Shown here: piece by piece, positions 23,833-37,701 of the stretch
How the letters are laid out: every line of letters starts with the position of its first letter
How positions within the stretch are numbered: the stretch's first letter is position 1
Made by a program: the position numbers and the translations under genes
Source: Ancistrus triradiatus
Taxonomy: Eukaryota; Chordata; Actinopteri; Siluriformes; Loricariidae
Length of the DNA stretch: 64,000 nucleotides
Assembly (NCBI GenBank): GCA_025084515.1
Contig: JAJAGP010001325.1
Coordinates: 97,001 to 161,000, forward strand
Reading direction: 5' to 3'
The notes under the pieces: model-generated
The model's database searches: none
The model's input: the letters and a program-made list of their open reading frames with translations, nothing else
Told to the model about the DNA's origin: nothing

Positions 23833-26800
23833 ATGATGGACTCTCAGAACCGAGCAGTGCTGGACATCTCCACCAAAGACCCATACGATGACTTCGAGAT
23901 CCTGCAGCGCGTCGGAGGAGGGACGTATGGAGAGGTGTACAAGGTCAGAGGTCACCGTCAGGGACACACACAGGGAGAGAAAGGGGAGAGAGACAGGATG
24001 AAAGGATTGGAGGGATGGAGACAGACAGAGACACAGTCATGTGGATGAAGCTAGGCAGACAAGGAAACAGAGAGAGACAGACAAACAGTTACTGATGATT
24101 GATACTGTGCAAAAGTCTTAGGCCACCTTTAGATTTGTTGTTATAGTAATACTATAATATCTATACATAACTTATTGTCGATGTTTGGTCCCAGAAACTT
24201 CAGATTTGGATTCGTCACTCCTTAATCCTCTTTTCCACTGATTTTCATTCCAATCTTTGTGAACTTTAGCATAGCCTAGCCTTTTCATCCTGTTTCCCTT
24301 CTGATAAAGTGGTTTGTTGGTTGCTACCCTTCCAAAAAGACTTCCATTCAGACTGTAGAAGGGTCAACTTGGCATCCTGATGAAGCTGCCAGATGCTGGT
24401 ATTTCTCAAGTAAGAAAAGTCTGTTTTTCTGTGCAATGCTATATACATCTAATGGTGGCCTAAGACTTTTGCACAGTGCTGGATATTACAGAGAAAGCAG
24501 AAGCTTGAACAGAGGAAGTAAAGCAAAGCAGAGTAACTGTAGTAGAAAACATGAATGATCTGTACTGTATGGGAGACTGTGAGCTTCAGTATGCAACCTG
24601 GACTGTACGAGGTCAGAGGTCACGTACAGTAGGACAGTTTCTTGTGATGTCACTGTTTCTGAGATAGCGTGATGATGTAATAACTCTGAGCTATAGCTGT
24701 AACGATACCAATGCATATCACATTATATCAGCAGATCAGCGTAAGGTTATTAAAGCAGCAGCGGCGCCTAGTCTCATGCACTCCAGCACACAGCGGGTCC
24801 TGCAGGGTGCGAGCTGGGTGCCGGTGGTTTGTCAGAGAGGTTTTACATCCTCACATTACCTTCTCTGAGAAAAAAATAAGTTCCTGCTTCCGTCCTGCAC
24901 ACCGACGACGAAATAATACAATATTGAAATGACACATTTATTAGTTCTTAGTGACAGTTGTTTAAAGCACTGTGCAAAAGTCTTAGGCCACCATCAGATT
25001 CGTTGTACCATTGTTTTAGCGATGGTATAATGACCATATATCATTAGATTTAGAAGTATCTTTATTAGACTACAACAGGAAGTACAGGAGATTTGTATGC
25101 AGTATTAAAAAACAGAAAACCAAATCAGAAAAACAGCTTCTATAGGTCACAGTGGTAAGTATTTTGTGTGAGCTCCCTTAACACTTCATACCACGTTTGA
25201 CCCTTTGATTGAAGAAGATGCTCAGGAATGCTTTTTGGAAGGGTAGCTGCCAAGAAACCACTTTTTCAGAAGGGGAACAGGGTGAAAAGGCTAAGATTGA
25301 ATGGAATGAAGATCAGTGGAAAAGAGGATTAAGAGAAAGGTTTGTCCAATCCAAATCTGAAATTTTTGGGTCCAGTCATCGACAATACATTATATATGGA
25401 CATTATACTATTGCCAAATCAACCCATCTAATGGTGGCCTAAGACTTTTGGACAGTACTCTATAGATTTACTGTGATTCTAAGTTATCATTAGCACGTAT
25501 TTATTCATAGGTTTGTTATATCGTTATAAGGTAATTCCAGTTTATGGTGATTATACATCTATGGTGATTAGTTTATTTTAGGTTGTTTCTCAGTCCACAT
25601 TTTATGAGTTGACCCCAGATCTTAAATTGTGATGGTTATGCTCGATTTCACACCTGTAGTTGAATCAGTCTGCTGACTCCAGAGCTGAAAAAGTCAGTGA
25701 CATGTTAAGTGCGTGTGGTTGATATGAATCACATGGTACACTTGAAAACTGAGGGCAGAGCAACAGGAAAAAGGAAACCCTGCACAATCTGGCACTTCCA
25801 CCTTGTTAGGCAGCCTAACTGGTGTCTACACCTTTAAGGTAAACCCTGCTGTATGATATAGAAAGAATTTGGGAACAAACAAATGTACATAATAATGACA
25901 AAACCTAAAACATCACACCGTGAAGGCTCAAACCATCAGTTCCTCTTCTGAAGGAAAGGGCTGCTTGTGGTTTGGTGCACTTTTAAAAATAGACGTACGC
26001 AAAGGTCAGGCCAGTTAAAGAAACAATTTCCTTTTCATTCAGACAGATTGCAGTGAGTTCTTCAACTTGAGATGGTGTTTATGTGGTTTGGGACAGGTCC
26101 ACTGTGGACTGATTGCGATTTGTTTGTGAGGCTTGAGAAAGGTCCACAGTGGACTGATTGTGGTAAGGTGACCCTGATGGTGTCTGTGTGGTTTGGGACA
26201 CATCCACAGTGAACTGATTGTGGTGGTTTGGGGCAGGTCCACATTGGACTGATTCTGACGGTGTCTGTGTGGTTTGGGACACGTCCTACAACTATGATTA
26301 GTCATATTCATACAGCAAATCTATGCCAACATCTCAGATTAACCACATTTTCAAATCTATAACCAACATGTCTGATTAGTTGTGTTTAGATATTATATCT
26401 ATAAGACATGATTAGCTGCATTTATGCAATAAATCTACCATCAAACTATCAAGGGACTTAGCAAAATACTTGTTTGGGAATTAGCATATCTGAGTTCCTG
26501 AAAGACAGGAAGAAGCAGGTCGATGATTGGTGAGGTCTAGCGTTCTCACTCAGCCTTTGTTCATGTTAAAGCAGAGTGCAGAATGCAAATGAGGGGATGC
26601 ATGAGCTTTTCCTCCCTGAGACAGAGCGTGTTAGTGTTAGCATATCCTGATTTGATCATTAACCCTACAGAGGTTGGAATTTGCATCTGTAGCCAGATGA
26701 TGTTGGAGTGCTGATGGGGAAACAGTTTCAGCAGTTTCAACAGTTTCTGTGTGTCCTGCAAGTCCTGCAAGTTTAGTTAAGCATTTATTTAGCTAAGGAT

Positions 26801-29602
26801 GTTTTTTTGAGCCTTCCCCCCAAATGGATGCCATTTCCGTCCCCAGGACATCACACATATACAACCCCAAATCAGAAAAAGTTGGGACGATAAAGCATTA
26901 ACCACTTTGTAACGTCGCCATTCCTTTTCATCACACTTAAAAGAAGTTTTGTCTTAAAAGTGATTCAGTGTTTCAGATTGTTTTGTTCCATTCTAAATGT
27001 AAACACCTCTTAAGGTGTGTAACAGTTCGGGCTCTGGTCTAGAGTCTAGTATCTTAACCAGTAGGCTACCACAGTCCCACCCTATTAGTGTATGAAACTC
27101 TCGTGTATCCGGGCCCCGATTGTAATCAAGTAATATCCTGAATCTTAAGGAAGTGTTGGTGCTGGACAGCTGCAGGCACACAGCTTTGAGATTCATTCTG
27201 ACCTGTGTGGAGTTTGATACGTTCTCATTGTGTCCTTGACGGTTTCTCCGTGTATGGTTTTCCAGTATAGTTCACAGGCTGTGTGGTTTAGCACATGTCC
27301 ACAGTGGTCTGATGAGACATTTATGCAGAGGTAGTCAATGGACAGATACTATTGGTTAGATGTTACTTTGATACAAGTAAAAGTTGTACCATCAGATTTT
27401 TACTCAAGTTAAAGTACTGAAGTACTTGCTATTGATAATAATCTGGTATTACAAGTAAATTATTTGTGCTTAATAACCCTAATAACTGAATTTGAACTAC
27501 TCAAATAAAAAAAATTCTTGCGGAGGAAACATGGACTTGATGTGACCCTGTTATACTGATTAAAGCTTCTTCAAAGTAACAAGTAACAAGGACCTTGATA
27601 GAAATGTAGTGGAGTGAAACGTACAGTATTTGTCTTTAAAATGTAGTGAAGTTTGCAGAAAATATAATACTCAAAAAGCATACTTGTATACAGTACTCAA
27701 TAAATGTACTTCGTGACTGTCCACCCCCGCGTTTGTGATGGTGTTTGTGAGTCCTTTATAGCCAACAAGAGGTTAAGGACAGGAAGAGTGGACAGTGAGA
27801 CATTTGTGTTGACCATTACTTGTCCTATACAGCAAACAGGAGGTTGAGGACACGACCGTGGTTGGCTGAGGATGACGAGACATGATTGTGATTTCTAACA
27901 CTATAACGTGAGCAGGGTGAGTGATTAGACATTGTGTAAGGAGCAGACGGATGGGGACATGTCCACTCTGCACTGAGACCTTCATGATAGTTCTCAGGTG
28001 GCCTGTATAGTGTATGATTTGGGATGCGTCCACATGGCAGTCGTTGCGGTGAAACATTCGTGACGGTGTTGAAACAGACTGTATAGCGACAGGATGTGCG
28101 GTTTGGGACACATCCACATATGAATGATGACGGTGAGACTTTTGTGGCGGTGTTTATGTATATGAAGTGAACAGGCGGTTGAAGATACGTACATAGCAGA
28201 CAGGCAGTGATGGATTTGTGATGGTGTTGATGTGGCCTATATCATGAACAGGATGTTAAGTTTGGTACATCTTTAGCCTGAAGGGAAGATGAAGGCATGC
28301 CATTTTAACCATCCATCGCATCGTTCGCTTCAACATCAGAGGTTTTAAGACTGATAATAGGAGATAAAATCTGTTGTCTTTACAGTGGAACCTCAGATCT
28401 CCCCATAAGAAGTAATGTACTGTAGAGAGGATCAATACGTTCTTGACCACCTGATAGTTTTTATGCATATATTTGTATGTAATTAATGATGACAAGCATA
28501 AATGAAGCAAAGGAACGTAATGCTATAATAATAATCAATAAAGACATGAAATAAGTGAAAATACAGTGAACTTTATAGCCTCTGAGGCGTACGCAGTTTC
28601 TGCACGTATTATCACTGAGACAGAGAGACTGAGGGAGTGTCTGAAATCGCAGCCGTAGGCTGATGTAACATAATATGCATAATACAGTACTATAATAATA
28701 AACTTATATAATATAACAAACATAATATGCCTATCATCACACCCTAGTTCTTCTTCTTTTGGGTTTTATGGTGATTATCATACCATATTGCTGCATTATT
28801 GCCCTGACTGGACTGGATTACGTGCATAGTTTTTGGGAGATTTCACCACTGAGTGTTTTATTTGGGGTGGCTGAGTTGAAAGTCTGAGTTTTTGTTCAAA
28901 TTTGGGGCAAAAAACATACAAGCATACATACGCTTGATGTTCAGGTTACGCTTACAATACATTTCTAGTAGTCTTTATGTGGTTTGTGACACAATCACAA
29001 TGGAAGGATGATGAGACATGATTGACGATCAAGATGTAGCCTTTATAGTAAACAGGATATGTGATTTGGGACACATCCACATGGCAGTGACGAGGGTGAG
29101 ACGTTTATGACTGTATTTACTATTACTACATAATAAACAGGTGGTGAGTAGGGTGTTTGGTTATGGACATGTCCACGTGTGCCGATAAGGAGCTGTTCAG
29201 GTTGGATTTGATGTGGCCTATGTAGTGAACAAGGTGTTTGATTTGGAAACATCCACAGTAGCCAGAAGATGAGTTTGGGTGATGAATGTGATTGTCCAGT
29301 CCAGGACCCTTTACATCCAGACTTCATTTATATGACCACGTGGCTTTAGTTCAAACCATTTCCAGTCTGGACTGTCAGTGAGAACACAACCAGTTGTGTT
29401 ACTGAGTCTGCGTTACTTTACTCAGATTGTGTTACGAGACGTTAATGCTGAAATCCAGGTCAGTGTGAAGCATCTTCTAACTGTAGCTACCGCGTTAGCA
29501 TGGTGCAAACAGCATGGAGGTTCACAAGCAGATGTGTGTGTGCAGTTTCAATTCTTCAGAGTTATTCTAACCACAGTCTCTCTCTCTCCCTCCATTTCTT
29601 TA

Positions 29603-29638
<36 letters not shown>

Positions 29639-32621
29639 TCACACACACACACACACAGATGTAGGTGTAAATCGAGTAAGTGCAAGTGTGCTGAGGGTAA
29701 ATGTGTAAAGGAGAACTGAAGTGTTGCAGGTTTGTATTGTCAGTGAGACTGGTGTGTGTGTGTGTGTGTGTAAAGGAAACACCCATTGTGGGCTGCAGTG
29801 TGATGAACTTATCTGTCCTCCTCCTACATGGCAACTGTAATCTCTCCGTTGCCTACTTACTTCAGTTCTGAGTAACTAAAGGCAAACGTCGAGGCAATTT
29901 CATTAATCCCTATATAGAGTTGTGCAAAAGTTTTTGCACCCCTAGTTAAAACGTCCTCTGCAGTAAACAAGCTTAAGATGTTCTGGCCCCTTGCATATGC
30001 TGTAATGCATCGTCTGGATGGGTGCACAAACTTTTGCATACGTCTGTTTACTGTCCTTGTGTTTCTGCAGAAGCTGTATAATGCCTTTTCATTCATTTGA
30101 CCGGTTGTCCCCAAACATTTGACTCAATAATTTTGTTAACATTTGTTAAGTACAAATCCGAAAATCATTTAGTACTTGCATCTTAAAGCATGCTTATATC
30201 ATTTAGAGAGAGAGAGAGAGAGAGAGAGTGTGTGTGTGTGTGTGTGTATATGAGAGAGCTGGTGTTTGTAGAGGTAAAATACAGAAGTGAGATTTTTACC
30301 TACGCCAGATCAGACCTATAAAAATCTCTCTCTCGCTCATTCTCCTTCCCTCTTTCACTCTTTCTCTCTCTGTCTCAACTGAAAATGGATTCACCACATT
30401 AAGGTTTAAAAAGGGCTGAAACAGGAAAACGCGACCCACGTGTCTGGCATCTTAAAAACCACACCCTCTAAAGTGCTACAGATGTACAAAAAAATAATCA
30501 TCTGAATTTTTTTGCTCATAAATAAATAAACAAATAAATACATCTTCAGTGTACACTATGGTGCAAAGGTTTTAGGCACCGAACAGTTTTACAGTACAGC
30601 ATTTGTGGTTCTGCACTAGTGTATCACTGCAAAACAACACATTTTAGATATACAAACAGTTATTTTGGGGAAATAAATGACATTATGCACAGACTGCAAG
30701 CTGGGTGAGGGAGGGAGAACCTTAAGTTCTTACATTTTGTTAAAAGTAAGTACAGCAACAAGATACAAGGTGATTATCCTGCATGAGCGAGGTCTTGTAA
30801 GTCTTGTAAACTGAAAGACGTTAAAAAAAAGTTTTGATTACAAAAAGCTGAAAAATAATGTAGATTTTAATCAGCATTTTGCAGCACCATGAAATAATCT
30901 CTGGTCTGCCCCCAGTTGGTCAAGGTTTATCCCAGGGTACGTTAGAACCTTAGACAAGAACAAGACATCTGTGGGAAGTGCTGGAAACAATATTTGATTG
31001 CCAGACGGCCTCGAATATTAGCTCTTACTATTAATTAAGTAATAAACATTATAACCATATCATAATAATTATGTAGTTACAATTAAACTACTCATTCTGG
31101 ATATTGTTTCTGCATTAAATACCATTTGATTATTTTAAATCCTTCTTATCAATTCATGAATTAATGGAATTAATTAACTAATTACTTTTTATTTAAAGGA
31201 AAATTGCCTGTGCAAGTACTTTTACTTTGAAAATGTCATCGTTTTAATTAGGTAAGACTTTCTGATTTACTAAACGGAAAGAGGATGTCGCAGTGATCAG
31301 TGCTGTCACCTCAAAGCTCCAGACATGCTTTAGGTCAGCTGGTGTCTTTTAAGTGTCCCAGTGTGCAAAGCACCTTTTCTGGGTTTGTTTCGCGCCCTGC
31401 ACCCTGTGCTGCCGGTTAAGTTCCCTGCGACCCTGAAATGGATTAAGTAATAATATGAATGAGTGAATAATGAACGGACATTAACCAATAATTAATCAAT
31501 AGTACAGCTTATTTGCTTTATTTAACATTTAACAATAAATTGGAATTTGCGGGACCTTCTCTGATGATCCACTAATTGTGTTTTGCAATATCAAGAGATG
31601 TCACTGACTTTTCAGCACTGATCATTTCAGAGCTTAAGAAACTCTCTCAGGGTTTTTATCTCTAGTTAGCTCACTCAGGGGCTGAAATAAAAAAAATTCT
31701 GACTCAAACTAAGCAGAAGAACTTTTTAAAAACTGCAACATCTGACTGGTCAGGTGTGCAAAGCAAAACCCTCAAATTACTGTCACAGAACTGGAGGAAA
31801 TTTGGTGGTATGGAAGAAGTGACGCTCCTGTCCATGAATTCCCCTAACACTAAGCATCTTGTGGCTGATGTGCCTGTGATTTGGGCTACATTTTTTGGAA
31901 ATAGTCGGAACTCTGTTAGTTGACTCGCGTTGCCTTAAAATCTCACATATCTACCAGTCAGAGCTCTTGTAACTGACACAAGCGCTTCGAAATCAAGCTC
32001 TATTTTGACGTGGAATTTCAGTTACTTTGTCCAGCACCTTTATTCTTTTTACCATTAAACACCTACTGTTTTTCATAGTAGCTTCACTAGCCTCGAGTTG
32101 ACTACAGACACCAAAGACATCTTGGCCGATGATCTCTGTTGGGGTTGTGTTTCGTTTTCTGTGGATCTGAAGCTTTAGGGACCCGAAATGACGTTGCTGT
32201 TGACTCAGTAACTGTTGTGTGCTTGTGCGTCTTAAACCGTTGAACCCAGAACATTGTGTGACTGCTGTGCATGGAATCAAAAACTTCCGTTTCGGAACAT
32301 TTTCTTATTTTGCTTAGATAGTTTGTTATTGACGTCTGTGGCGTTTCTTACCATGGAATTACAAACACGTACGAGTGTGTGTTCCTGTGGCCACTGATGT
32401 CAACATAGTCTGACCTGTCATTGTGTTTTTGTGTGTGTGTGGTTGTGTGTTTGTGTGTGTGAGTGTGTTTGCGCATGTTATTTGTTTGTTTGTGGGATTT
32501 TCTCATCTCTGTACCTATTTTTAAGTCATGGTTAAACCTAAACGTCTCTGCTCTCGTCCCCCAGACATACTACTGCTCTTTCCACTCTTAAAGTCAACAG
32601 CCTATTTATAACTCATGGTAC

Positions 32622-32653
<32 letters not shown>

Positions 32654-35600
32654 GTCTCACTCAGCATCAAAATGACCGTGAACATGCTCAGCATTATACA
32701 TGGCCCTTTTCAAAGGTTTGGGCGCCCCAGTCAAATAAATAAATGATGATGAATGCGGCATAAAAACGAGAGATTTCTAAATGTCTGTGAAGTGTTGAGA
32801 CCCTGCAAATAATGCTGTCTACATCGGGAAAGATAAGATTCCTTATCTTTACCTTTTCATTTAGAAAATCGACAAAACTTCTTGACTACTGGTGCTAAAA
32901 CTTTCATGTTGGGCAACAATAGTGCTTTACCTACTCGGCATGGATCCTGTTAACTTACTAAGGACATCAGAAGTTTACTGGAGGCACTAGTAATATGGAA
33001 GAAGTAAAGCTACAGCTGGTGGTTGTGCAGTGGTCTGGAAGGTTTTCAATTCTTTTAATTCTTCATTATACATGGCATGCATGTGTTTTTTAAAATAACA
33101 AAACCTCGCAGTTTTGTAAACCGTACTTGTGGTGTCATACTTGAAAGAAAACCCCTCACAGCCTCAGGTGATATTTCTGAGCTTCTGAAACATAAAATGT
33201 CACCGTCGACACACAAAACATTACTGTCATTTTTTTTAAGCGGCGTTTTAAAGTATCAGTCAGGTAAGGTATCAGAATTCCGGTATTCAGGTTAGTCAAG
33301 AAGATGGCCAGAAACTAGCAGAACATGAGGAAGAAGGAAACAATACACTTGCCAAGAAACACACTCACGTGCGATAGAAAAAAAATTTACCCGTACACAT
33401 TTGAACTATGTATGTTTGTGTTTGTGTGTTTTCAGGCCCGCAATAAGCAGACAGATGAAATGGCTGCCCTGAAGATCATCAAGATGGAACCTGGTAAGAG
33501 TTCAAGTGCAGTTTTCTCTCAGCACTAGCTTGAGAATGGTGTGTACAGTCGGTACAGTTAGTTATGATATGAGTATTTGTTGATCTAAGGAAACGTTCAG
33601 GAACATCGGAAGGGTTAACGGTAAAAGCTCAAGAGGGTATAGCTTGACATTTCTTGACACCAGTCTTTAACGTCGACTAAATGTGGGTGGAGTAACCAGA
33701 AATCTTACCCATTAGTAAGAACAACTTGTAGTGAAGAGTTGAGTCGGGTAGAATAATGATAATTAGGTGCTTAACATTTCAGAACAAGCACAGTAATGAA
33801 AATGATGCCAGCCTGAACCGCTGATGCAAGGCAGGATGGATCCAGCAGAGCTGAAATCTTCAGATGTTCTTGGATAGAAAGATCGAACGTAGACCCTGGA
33901 GCTCTCATTGTCTGTTTGTTCCTTTCTCTTTTCTCAGAGGACGATTTCTCAGTGATCCAGCAGGAAATCTTGATGGTGAAGAGCTGTAAACACAGCAACA
34001 TTGTGGCATACTACGGCAGCTACATCAGGTCAGAGTGGAGAAAGGGGAAATCTGTTTTCTGGGAAGTAGACTTTCAAAATGTCAGAACAATTAAAACTTT
34101 ACAACAGTCAGGATTTGCAAAACAGTACTCCCGGGTTTCTTTAACACCTTTTCCAGGTGTTTATTAACGTGAAATAAACTAGGAAAAACCACTGCCAAGC
34201 TGTAGTCCTCTAGCACAAGACCAGGAGAAAATAAAATCTATTCTTATCTAGAAACTAGGTAAACTCCAGTCCAAGCCCATAGTTGATAAGTTGAGTGTTT
34301 TTGGCAGTACTGGAGTTTAAACAACCTTCCAGAAACCTTCCTCAGCTATCAGGAAAATCATCCCAAAATCCAGTAGCTTTACTGCTTGTAGGGTTATGGG
34401 ATGATATCCTTTGAATCCTGGACCCACCCCTATCAGGACTACTTATGATGGTAGTTCAGTGTAGAGTGATCTAAACCAAGCAAGTAAAATAAACAATAGT
34501 AAATAAGGAAAAAAGTGGTAGAAACTTCCTAAAAAATCACCAGTCTATAATTGACTTTGTTGGTTTGTTGGGGTTTTTGAAGGAGAAAAGCTTAGTGAGT
34601 CCAAAGCAGAGGTATTCAGTGTTATCTTTAAAATGGCCTACCAAATACGAGTCATGCCGAATAGTTGTTTAAAGACAAAGATCAGAATATTAACCAGGTG
34701 GAATCAGGAGCTTGTTGGGATGGACAACTACAGCAGCACTGGCTTGCTGTGCATATCTCTGTCCAAGTCAATTCCAGTGTCCAGTTTGGCAGGAGTCTTG
34801 ATGTAAACCGATAATTAACTCATAAAATGTCTTTGTGCAGGGCGCATAAGCTCTGGATCTGTATGGAGTACTGTGGAGGAGGCTCCTTACAAGACGTTTA
34901 CCATGGTAAGTCGCTCCAGAAAATTTCTCCACAGCTTCTGACCTTCATCAAGGCTTGCGTAGTCAACAGACTCATCTTTAAAGTACTTTTTGAATTGTGA
35001 CTCGCATCTGTCTGACCATTCCACCAGCTTTCTTACAAATCTCTTTCTACTGCCTCTTTCTAATTCTCTGCCTCTACCATACTAACTCTCATTGGCTACA
35101 AGTACACGTGACTGGCTTTGCAGGATCGGACTCTCAGTGGAAATATTTCTTCTTGCCTAGTAGGCAAAACTGTTCAGCTGCACCATTAAAAAGTCAGCTA
35201 GCTAACAAGATCTCATAATCATCGAATACTTCAGCAACAGCTGTAATTAGGTCAAAGTTGTGGAGCTTAAACTTTGATAAAGTTATCTCAGAATCAGTTT
35301 GATTGGTACTAAAAACAGCAAATATTAGAATAAGCTGTGGTTTGCAGACTTGTGTGTTGTATGATGGGACTGATGGTCACCGGATGTGACCAGCGAGAAG
35401 TAGCATGGATGTTTCTGTGTTATAAAATCTGTCCCAAATTACTGGGTGTTAAAATTGCAAGACGCGCTAATTACATTCCCAAAAATGTACTCATCACCCT
35501 CCACTATCTGTTTTTGGTCTCTGTCAGTAACAGGCCCTCTGTCAGAGCTACAGATAGCATACGTGTGTCGTGAGATGCTACAGGTGAGATCACCAGACCT

Positions 35601-37650
35601 ATCAAGGTTAATAAATAGAAAGAGGAGTGAAGAACCAAACTGACCCAGTTTAATTTTCTTATAGGGTTTAGATTACCTACACGGTCAGAAGAAGATTCAC
35701 AGAGACATCAAGGTACATGAGCTTTACACAAATCACCACTGAAAAGATGATGAGTGATTAAATAATGATGTAAACAGTATGAACAGCCATTACAGATTGT
35801 GTAAATGAAGTTTTTTTTTATCTTTCAGGGTGCCAATATTCTCCTGAATGAGCAGGGCGAGGTCAAATTAGGTGGGTCAACGATGCTTCTCTTAATCAAG
35901 GTTATGATTTTTGCCTTAATTAGTAAGTAAACACTGAGCTGATTGATTATTTGAATTATTGTACTATTTGTTGTACACCATAATTGGTGAAAGCTATAAT
36001 TAATTAATGAATGATTTAATTAAATCATGTAAGATTCAAGGAATGTGGTGGCACAGTGGTTACGGTACAGGACTATTTGGCAGATGGTCCCAGATTCAAA
36101 TCCCAGAAAGGTGCCAGTGTTGGGTGCTTAAAGAAGGTCCTGCAATTGCTGATTGTGTTTTATAAGACTGTGTGAGTTGAGGTCACTGTGGATAACAGAA
36201 TTATTCATTATACATTATTAGATGTATGCCTATGCAAGTCATTATTTTTGGTCAAATAAAAATACCCAACCCAACACACTAAAAAGATCATTTGTGACTT
36301 TTAGTTAATAAATATCAAGGCAAAGTGAGTCAAGAGTCAAGAGTTTTATTTGTCAGGTACACAGTCATACACAGTATAAGTTGCAGTGAAATACTTACAC
36401 GACTAATGAATTGTGAAGTGTACAGGAAGGATATCAGTATATACAAAGAGTCCAAGAAAAATAGCAAAAAAGAAAAACATTTTTCATTTTCTTTTTTTTC
36501 ATATTTTCCTTTTTTTTGTTATTTTTCTTGGATTCTTTGTGTATTCTTGGTATCATATATATACATATACACAAAGAATCCAAAAATAGACCTATTTACA
36601 ATTATGGTTCAATATCATAGTTCTTTGTAGCCAGTAGTTTTTTAGCCAGTAGTTTAAATAAACACGTTATTTTTTAATTTCAGCGGATTTTGGCATCTCA
36701 GCGCAGATCACCGCTACATTTGCCCGTCGGATGTCGTTCATTGGGACGCCGTACTGGTAGGCTCAAATCATTTGTCATTTCTTTTTAGTAAAAGGAAAAC
36801 CTAAACTCTCAGTGATGCCCTTGCAGGGTTCTGTGATGTAGTACTCGATGTGCTCACGCTATTCTACAAAACATAAAAGATGTTAATCATGTGTTATTAT
36901 TTCAGCACTTTAGTGCCCCTAGTGGTAAAGTCTGTTATAGCGTTTTGTTTGGAAAAACCCTAACATGCCCAGACCCTCATGACAGTGCAGTGTGTGTTGG
37001 CGTTGGTATTTTTGCAGGATGGCTCCTGAGGTGGCTGCAGTGGAAATTAAAGGTGGCTATAACGAGCTCTGTGATATTTGGTCAGTTGGAATCACGGCCA
37101 TTGAACTGGCGGAGCTTCAGCCACCGCTGTTTGATCTTCATCCACTCAGGTGATAAAACACTCATTCATGCAACTTGATCCAAGATCATTTTGACCTATA
37201 ATGTCTGCAGACATGAGTATAACATTGTTTCCAGCCTGCCTAGATTGGTTGTGTAGATGTTACTAGTGTTGTGTTGTGATTTCAGGGTCCTCTTTCTCAT
37301 GTCTAAGAGCGGATACCAACCACCCAAACTCAAAGAAAAGGCCAAATGGTAAGAATGATTTTGATAGAATATTACATATCCTCTTTTTCTTCACGGTTTA
37401 GCCCTGATTCTCCTGGTCAGGCATGCTTGTATAACAGTACAACACTACTGGGCTGAGTTCAAGTTCCGGTGGAGCGTTTCAGCCAGGTCAAGCTTCACAA
37501 TGGCTGTATCTCCATTTAAGCTCTGCAACCCCATGACCCTGGCCATTAACATATATACCTGAGTGAATCATGTGGAACGACTCAAGAATGAACCATATCT
37601 ATTATAGTATATGTCACTGGAGGCACGACCTCAACAACAGCAATATATAA

Positions 37651-37701
<51 letters not shown>

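Larger units (their letters stand above)
26055..29300. repeat. Diverged minisatellite zone (type TGTGGTTTGGGACACRTCCACA)
   Basis: A unit around 'GTGTGGTTTGGGACACATCC' plus 'ACAGTGGACTGATTGTGG' occurs about four times in tandem at 26075-26290. Looser copies recur at 27285-27320, 27955-28190, 28980-29100 and 29148-29270, often with 'TATAGTGAACAGG' and 'GAGACATTTATG'. The array has been split by later insertions, including 27326-27731. Confidence 0.65.
23944..33435 (+). other. Intron 1 of map4k1 (9.5 kb), transposon- and minisatellite-rich
   Basis: It separates the exon ending in ..GGGTYGEVYK from the one starting ARNKQTDEMAALK. It contains two inverted Tc1-like elements, an hAT-like element, a diverged minisatellite zone (26.05-29.3 kb), a unique-looking ~400-bp dispersed repeat (32.2 kb) and several microsatellites. 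No conserved internal exon is seen. Confidence 0.85.

Noticed and set aside
26039..26311. Overlapping minus-strand ORFs rich in CPKPH and SQTT repeats
   Set aside because: The peptide repeats mirror a DNA minisatellite unit in three frames at once; there is no frame preference.
32230..32652. Possible retroviral or LTR pair (32230-32652 and 56901-57281)
   Set aside because: Direct repeats 24 kb apart with unrelated genes between them, no TG..CA ends, primer site or gag/pol; a dispersed repeat explains it better.
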